Shown here: positions 60,676 through 64,000 of the stretch, piece by piece | Layout of the letters: each line of letters starts with the position of its first letter | Numbering within the stretch: position 1 is the first letter of the stretch | Assembly: GCA_902465435.1 (NCBI GenBank) | Contig: CABQNH010000004.1 | Span: 18,459 to 82,458, forward strand | Reading direction: 5' to 3' | DNA: 64,000 bases | From: an uncultured Eubacteriales bacterium | Lineage (GTDB): Bacteria; Bacillota; Clostridia; Oscillospirales; Oscillospiraceae | The notes under the pieces: model-generated | Told to the model about the DNA's origin: nothing | The model's input: only the letters and a program-made list of their open reading frames with translations | Databases searched by the model: none | Position numbers and translations under genes: made by a program

Positions 60676-62061
60676 ATGCCGACGGTAATTCCTTATGTTC
60701 CGCGCACGATCACCGTGCATCTTGGCGCGCCTGCCAGCGATGCCGCCAATGTGACCGTGCTGTTCACCGACTATGTCAAGAATGTCGCCTCAAGCGAAAT
60801 CTATCCAACCTGGAACGAAAGTGCGCTGCGCGCAAATATACTCGCAATCGTCTCCTTTGCGCTCAACCGCGTGTATACGGAGTTTTACCGAAGCCGCGGC
60901 TATCCGTTTGATATCACCTCGTCTACGGCGTATGACCAGAATTTTGTCAACGGCCGCAACTTCTTTTCGTCCATATCGACCATTGTCGACGATATCTTCA
61001 ACAGCTATCTGCGCAAGCAGGGCTTTGTTGAGCCGCTCGCGGCCAAATTCTGCAACGGAACAACGGTCACCTGTGCGGGACTGAGTCAGTGGGGCTCGGA
61101 ATATCTCGCCCGACAGGGCTATACCTCCGTACAGATCATCCGGAACTATTACGGCGAGGATACGGAAATCGTCGCGAACGCGCCGGTGCGCAACTATGCG
61201 CCCTCCTACTCCGGAACCCCGGTGCGCCGCGGTGACCGCGGCGCGAATGTGACCGTCGTGCAGGTTTCACTGAACCGAATCGCACAGAACTATCCGGCCA
61301 TTCCCAAGGTCAACCCGGTAGACGGGATCTTCGGTGCGCAGACGGAAACCTCCGTTCGAAAATTCCAGCAGATCTTCGGTCTGGATGTAGACGGCATCGT
61401 CGGCCGCGCCACCTGGTATCAGCTGGTGCAGCTCTATGTCGGTGTAACGCAATTGGCAGAGCTGCGCTCGCTTGGGCAGCGATTCTATAATATTTCCTGG
61501 GAATATCCCGATCCCATTGAAGTTGGCGACCGCGGCGAGAAGGTTGAGCATCTGCAGTATATGCTGTCTGTTCTATCCGAATTCATTTCAGAGGTTCCGC
61601 CCGTCAAGGTGGACGGTATTTTTGGCGAGGAAACGCGTCAAGCCGTTCTCGGATTCCAGCGCTTCATCGGAATTCCGCAGACCGGCTCGGTGGGTGATCT
61701 CACATGGGATGAAATTTACGATCAGTTTGCAGGGATTGAAAACACAGTTTTCGCAAACGGAAATGTGTTCCCTCCGATTCTGCCCACCGAACCTGCACGA
61801 AATCTGCGCGCCGCACAGACGCAGCTGCAAGCGCTTGCGGATAGCAATCCGAACAATTCCATGCAGAATCAGCCTGCCATGCTTCGGGCGCTTCAGCAGT
61901 TAAACGGACTTGCGGAAACAGGAACGCTGAACACGGAAACTGCACAGGCGCTGGCAACCGCCGTCCATTCGCTGCAATATGCGGATACCTCCCGTATAAT
62001 GCAGTTCCCCGGCTATGATCTGGAGCAAGGCTCTCAGGATGATGATAGGAGGCGCTTATGA
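60676..62061 (+). CDS. SpoIID/SleC-like domain protein with peptidoglycan-binding repeats
   Basis: A 461-residue protein. Residues about 1-160 match the SpoIID/amidase-enhancer-like module (YVKNVASSEIYPTWNESALRANILAIVSFALNRVYTEFYRSRGYPFDITSSTAYDQNFV ... CNGTTVTCAGLSQWGSEYLARQG). Two PG_binding_1 domains follow at about 175-255 and 275-350 (GDRGANVTVVQVSLNRI...VDGIFGAQTETSVRKFQQ; GDRGEKVEHLQYMLSVL...VDGIFGEETRQAVLGFQR). The C-terminal ~90 residues are a degenerate helical repeat. AAGGAGG precedes the ATG; the stop overlaps the next gene (ATGA). Confidence 0.85.
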   Translation: MPTVIPYVPRTITVHLGAPASDAANVTVLFTDYVKNVASSEIYPTWNESALRANILAIVSFALNRVYTEFYRSRGYPFDITSSTAYDQNFVNGRNFFSSISTIVDDIFNSYLRKQGFVEPLAAKFCNGTTVTCAGLSQWGSEYLARQGYTSVQIIRNYYGEDTEIVANAPVRNYAPSYSGTPVRRGDRGANVTVVQVSLNRIAQNYPAIPKVNPVDGIFGAQTETSVRKFQQIFGLDVDGIVGRATWYQLVQLYVGVTQLAELRSLGQRFYNISWEYPDPIEVGDRGEKVEHLQYMLSVLSEFISEVPPVKVDGIFGEETRQAVLGFQRFIGIPQTGSVGDLTWDEIYDQFAGIENTVFANGNVFPPILPTEPARNLRAAQTQLQALADSNPNNSMQNQPAMLRALQQLNGLAETGTLNTETAQALATAVHSLQYADTSRIMQFPGYDLEQGSQDDDRRRL

Positions 62062-62648
62062 TTCCGGCACAGCAGCCCATTGTTTGGGAAAATACCTATA
62101 TCGGGAAGCCAGTCCGCTCCTTGCAGATGATGCTGCGCGTTATCGCCGAGTCGGACAACGATATCCCGTCCATCGTTCCGGATGGAGACTACGGCTCCGA
62201 TACGCAGCGCTCCGTTCTTGCGTTCCAGAAAAAGAACGGGCTGATGCCAAGCGGGCGCGTAAATTTTGAAACCTGGGAGGCAATTTGCGAGGGATATCAG
62301 GCAGCAATGATTGCCGTCGGCCCCGCCGCACCACTGCGTATTATCCTCCACCCCAATCAGGTGATCGTTCGCGGTGAAAAAAACACACATCTTGTTCTGA
62401 TGCAGGCAATGCTTCTGGCGCTTGTGGACTTTTATGATAATGTACCCACAATATCAATTACCGGTGTCTATGACGAGCCTACCGTCCACGCCGTACACTG
62501 GCTGCAAAAACTCGGGCATTTGGAGCAGTGTGAGGAGATCAACAAAAAAACGTGGCAGCTTCTATCTCAGCTCTATCGTATTGCCGTTGGCGACGGCACC
62601 GGCTATACCTCGGGCGTACCGCTTCGCCGCAGCCAACGAGAGAAGTAG
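62058..62648 (+). CDS. peptidoglycan-binding domain protein
   Basis: A 196-residue protein with two PG_binding_1 units: VRSLQMMLRVIAESDNDIPSIVPDGDYGSDTQRSVLAFQKKNGL and LVLMQAMLLALVDFYDNVPTISITGVYDEPTVHAVHWLQKL. No catalytic domain is visible. It is translationally coupled to the previous gene and presumably anchors the complex to spore peptidoglycan. Together the three genes carry the N-module, SpoIID-like and PG-binding parts, but the SleC lytic transglycosylase domain is not recognisable in any of them. Confidence 0.82.
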   Translation: MIPAQQPIVWENTYIGKPVRSLQMMLRVIAESDNDIPSIVPDGDYGSDTQRSVLAFQKKNGLMPSGRVNFETWEAICEGYQAAMIAVGPAAPLRIILHPNQVIVRGEKNTHLVLMQAMLLALVDFYDNVPTISITGVYDEPTVHAVHWLQKLGHLEQCEEINKKTWQLLSQLYRIAVGDGTGYTSGVPLRRSQREK

Positions 62649-62681
62649 GCGCAGCACACAAATTCGGTTTTTTCTATATGT

Positions 62682-62716
62682 GAGGCGGTCGGCGCAGACT
62701 GCGTCGATCGCCTCAG
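62682..62716. repeat. variable hairpin abutting decayed element G
   Basis: TGAGGCG and CGCCTCA close an imperfect stem ending where the decayed element begins. The position is equivalent to the hairpins beside copies A-D. Confidence 0.55.
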
Positions 62717-62914
62717 ATCGTCAACAAAGTCCATAGCCGTTAAAATGATGAGGCGTTTCAACCTCCAAGCATTTTACATGTCCCCATATTCAAGCTATGC
62801 GATTTAATAAAGATAACAATTATTCTCTCTGCTTTGTAACCTGCATCCCAGCGTGCCTGTGTGCACCTACGGACGCAGGTTTTCCGTTTTCCAAGCATTT
62901 CGGAAGTCTGTCTG
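62714..62914 (-). mobile_element. decayed TIR element, copy G
   Basis: CAGATCGTCAACAAAGTCC at the left matches CAGACTGTCAATAAAGTCC. The right part (GCATCCCAGCGTGCCTGTG, CACCTACGGACGCAGG) has the same hairpin pattern as copies A-D but many changes. Confidence 0.6.
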
Positions 62915-63285
62915 CATATCCGAAGGCTTGATATGCTGATGCTGACGCATGGGCGCCGGGAATCCAGCTGTATTTTCTTTGTCGGCGCGTACACAACGCC
63001 GACATTTGCAGCCACGGAATCCTGCTCGTTTTTCTGCTTGAAATGCTTGACAGAATCCCGATTCTCCGCTAAAATACAGATGGTTTCCCAGTAGCCGGCG
63101 GGATTGCTGGTTTGCTTGCTGCCCAGGCGGCAGTTCGCTCAAACGTATGTTCGGCATCCGTCAGAATAGCGCTTTTGCGTTTACCATAGTTCTTGCCGCT
63201 CTGTGGAATCGTCTGCCCGTTCTCCGGGAGAGCCGAGCGTGCTTCCCGATTCCCTAAAGGGTCTGCCGCCCTAAAAATGAAATAT
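62915..63285. other. 371-bp gap with a decayed coding relic
   Basis: The minus strand has protein-like stretches in shifting frames (for example KNYGKRKSAILTDAEHTFERTAAWA and GFRGCKCRRC) but no intact gene. It is probably a relic of a mobile insertion next to the tRNA-Arg cluster. Confidence 0.35.
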
Positions 63286-63325
63286 GCGCCAGTAGCTCAG
63301 CCGGATAGAGCGACAGCCTCCTAAG
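63286..63325 (+). pseudogene. truncated tRNA-Arg (CCT), 5' half
   Basis: GCGCCAGTAGCTCAGCCGG ... CAGC-CTCCTAA-G is a canonical 5' half of tRNA-Arg(CCT) up to the anticodon loop, after which the sequence departs. The 3' half is missing. Confidence 0.75.
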
Positions 63326-63393
63326 GTTGTACCAAATCATTCGCCCCGGAATCATAGTTGTGTGGTAATTGTACCAAAATTTAATATTCGTCC

Positions 63394-63431
63394 TCGTTCC
63401 TCAGCAGGATAGAGGGTCCGCCTCCTAAGAG
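63394..63431 (+). pseudogene. second tRNA-Arg(CCT)-like fragment
   Basis: CCTCAGCAGGATAGAGGG ... CGCCTCCTAAGAG retains the D-arm and anticodon CCT, while the acceptor and T arm are not recognisable. Confidence 0.5.
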
Positions 63432-63514
63432 TTTGTTATAACAATCACCTTTGTAGCAAAAGCGATTGATAACGAGTTATTATATAATTGAATATTGTTA
63501 TATATTTTTTAGAA

Positions 63515-63589
63515 GCCCCCTTAGTTAAATGGATATAATAAACCCCTCCTAAGGGTTAGTTGTGAGTTCGATTCTCGCAGGGGGTGCCA
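63515..63589 (+). tRNA. tRNA-Arg (anticodon CCT), intact, AT-rich
   Basis: A complete cloverleaf: acceptor GCCCCCT/AGGGGGT (one G-U), D-arm TTAGTTAAATGGATATAA, anticodon loop CTCCTAA, T-arm GTGAG-TTCGATT-CTCGC, encoded CCA. The sequence differs strongly from the broken host-type copies just upstream and looks imported. Confidence 0.82.
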
Positions 63590-63723
63590 CAAATCATAAC
63601 CACCGGCCGTGCCGGTGGTATGCACTAGCCCCCTTGGGGCATGTCCATGGCCGAGCCTATAGGCTCATCGAAAAGTCTGCCAACCGCGCAGCTTTCACGG
63701 GCTGCCCCTAAAGGGGCTTTTGT
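63590..63723. mobile_element. right end region of an IS200/IS605 element
   Basis: Between the tRNA and the transposase stop are the subterminal hairpins CCACCGGC/GCCGGTGG and GCCCCTAAAGGGGC, in the place where IS200/IS605 ends carry their recognition hairpins. Confidence 0.5.
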
Positions 63724-64000
63724 TTATTTGCCCTCTGTTATTGGCTGACCCGTAAACGGGTCTACATGCTCCTTTATACTCATTTGGTCGTCTGTGTAAT
63801 CTTCCTGTAGCTGATTTCGGATATACTCTTGGATTGCCTTCCTGTTCGCTCCTACTGTACTTACATAATAGCCCCGGCACCAGAAATGCCGGTTCCCATA
63901 CTTGTACTTAAGGTGCGCGTACTTCTCGAAAATCATTAGGCTGCTCTTTCCTTTGAGGTAACCCATAATCTGTGCTACACTGTATTTCGGCGGTATCGAT
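63724..64000 (-). CDS. tnpA: IS200/IS605 family transposase TnpA, C-terminal part (runs off the right edge)
   Basis: The minus-strand frame enters from beyond base 64000 and stops at 63724, giving about 92 C-terminal residues (IPPKYSVAQIMGYLKGKSSLMIFEKYAHLKYKYGNRHFWCRGYYVSTVGANRKAIQEYIRNQLQED). The nucleophilic Tyr lies in GYYVSTVG; the HUH motif would be upstream, outside the window. Y1 transposases move single-stranded DNA and insert beside short target sites. The ATG at 63966 is internal to the full protein, not its start. No tnpB is visible on this side. Confidence 0.93.
   Translation of the reverse strand, partial: SIPPKYSVAQIMGYLKGKSSLMIFEKYAHLKYKYGNRHFWCRGYYVSTVGANRKAIQEYIRNQLQEDYTDDQMSIKEHVDPFTGQPITEGK

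Noticed and set aside
62758..63157. Small minus-strand genes in the gap before the tRNA-Arg fragments
   Set aside because: The frames shift repeatedly, overlap decayed element G and lack ribosome sites.

Overview
The window looks like a chromosomal segment of an anaerobic, spore-forming clostridial Firmicute, probably an Oscillospirales/Ruminococcaceae-type gut bacterium. The reasons are the sporulation and germination genes (cotJ, cwlD-like, a split SleC-like cluster, a SpoVB-like flippase), strong AGGAGG ribosome sites with frequent TTG/GTG starts, extended -10 promoters, a tyrosine T-box, and clostridial families such as CD1247-N, TIGR03905, TIGR04086 and TIGR04255. The taxonomic call is inference from gene content only. 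Most of the window is ordinary core genome with tightly packed operons. The unusual material sits in the gaps.

Layout. 1-7.5 kb: end of leuS, rpsU, a YqeG phosphatase/Xaa-Pro peptidase pair, efp with a CD1247-type gene, an 8-oxoguanine-deaminase-like amidohydrolase, a lipoprotein and a ClpP-like protease. 7.7-12.9 kb: spore coat operon (a CotJA-CotJB fusion, then CotJC), a CwlD-like amidase with radA, a small amidase and a Xer-type recombinase preceded by a long non-coding leader. 13.5-16.2 kb: decayed sequence, a flavodoxin-like gene, and a nicotinamidase/NAD synthetase pair. 16.7-21.5 kb: xerD with a SpoIIM-position gene, TIGR04086, yajC, tgt and queA. 21.8-25.7 kb: dapA, a 2-hydroxyacid dehydrogenase, and tyrS with its T-box. 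25.8-32.8 kb: one leftward operon, read in transcription order as a large structured RNA (interpreted as OLE RNA), an OapA-like membrane protein, dxs, tlyA, nadK, argR and recN. 33.1-33.8 kb: a 178-bp tandem array ending in tRNA-Arg(ACG). 34-37.3 kb: asnS behind a structured leader, a cluster of repeat elements, and mntP behind a yybP-ykoY manganese riboswitch. 37.4-53.7 kb: mostly housekeeping and metabolic genes (comEA-like, rsmE, flippase, trmO, M20 hydrolase, AAC(3)-family acetyltransferase, degV, HTH regulator, EamA transporter, PLP lyase, zinc peptidase, PAP2, nrdG, dut, exonuclease, ygiQ). 54-55.1 kb: a KTR-family mobile-element gene and a broken GNAT gene. 55.2-57.9 kb: a purine phosphoribosyltransferase divergent from an NCS2 permease, then a helical protein. 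58-60.1 kb: two FemX-type peptidoglycan bridge enzymes. 60.2-62.6 kb: a three-gene SleC-like cortex/peptidoglycan-binding cluster behind a sigma-K-like promoter. 62.7-64 kb: a decayed repeat, two broken and one intact tRNA-Arg(CCT), and an IS200/IS605 transposase running off the window.

Two things stand out. (1) The 750-nt gene-free, highly structured transcript at 32.06-32.78 kb lies directly upstream of a DUF21/CNNM-like membrane protein and dxs, which is the arrangement described for OLE RNA and OapA. (2) A family of ~220-bp non-coding elements with ~20-bp terminal inverted repeats occurs in four intact and at least three decayed copies. They lie in intergenic gaps beside gene 3' ends. Each abuts a perfect hairpin whose sequence differs by locus, and in two loci the same hairpin is duplicated on both sides of the element.
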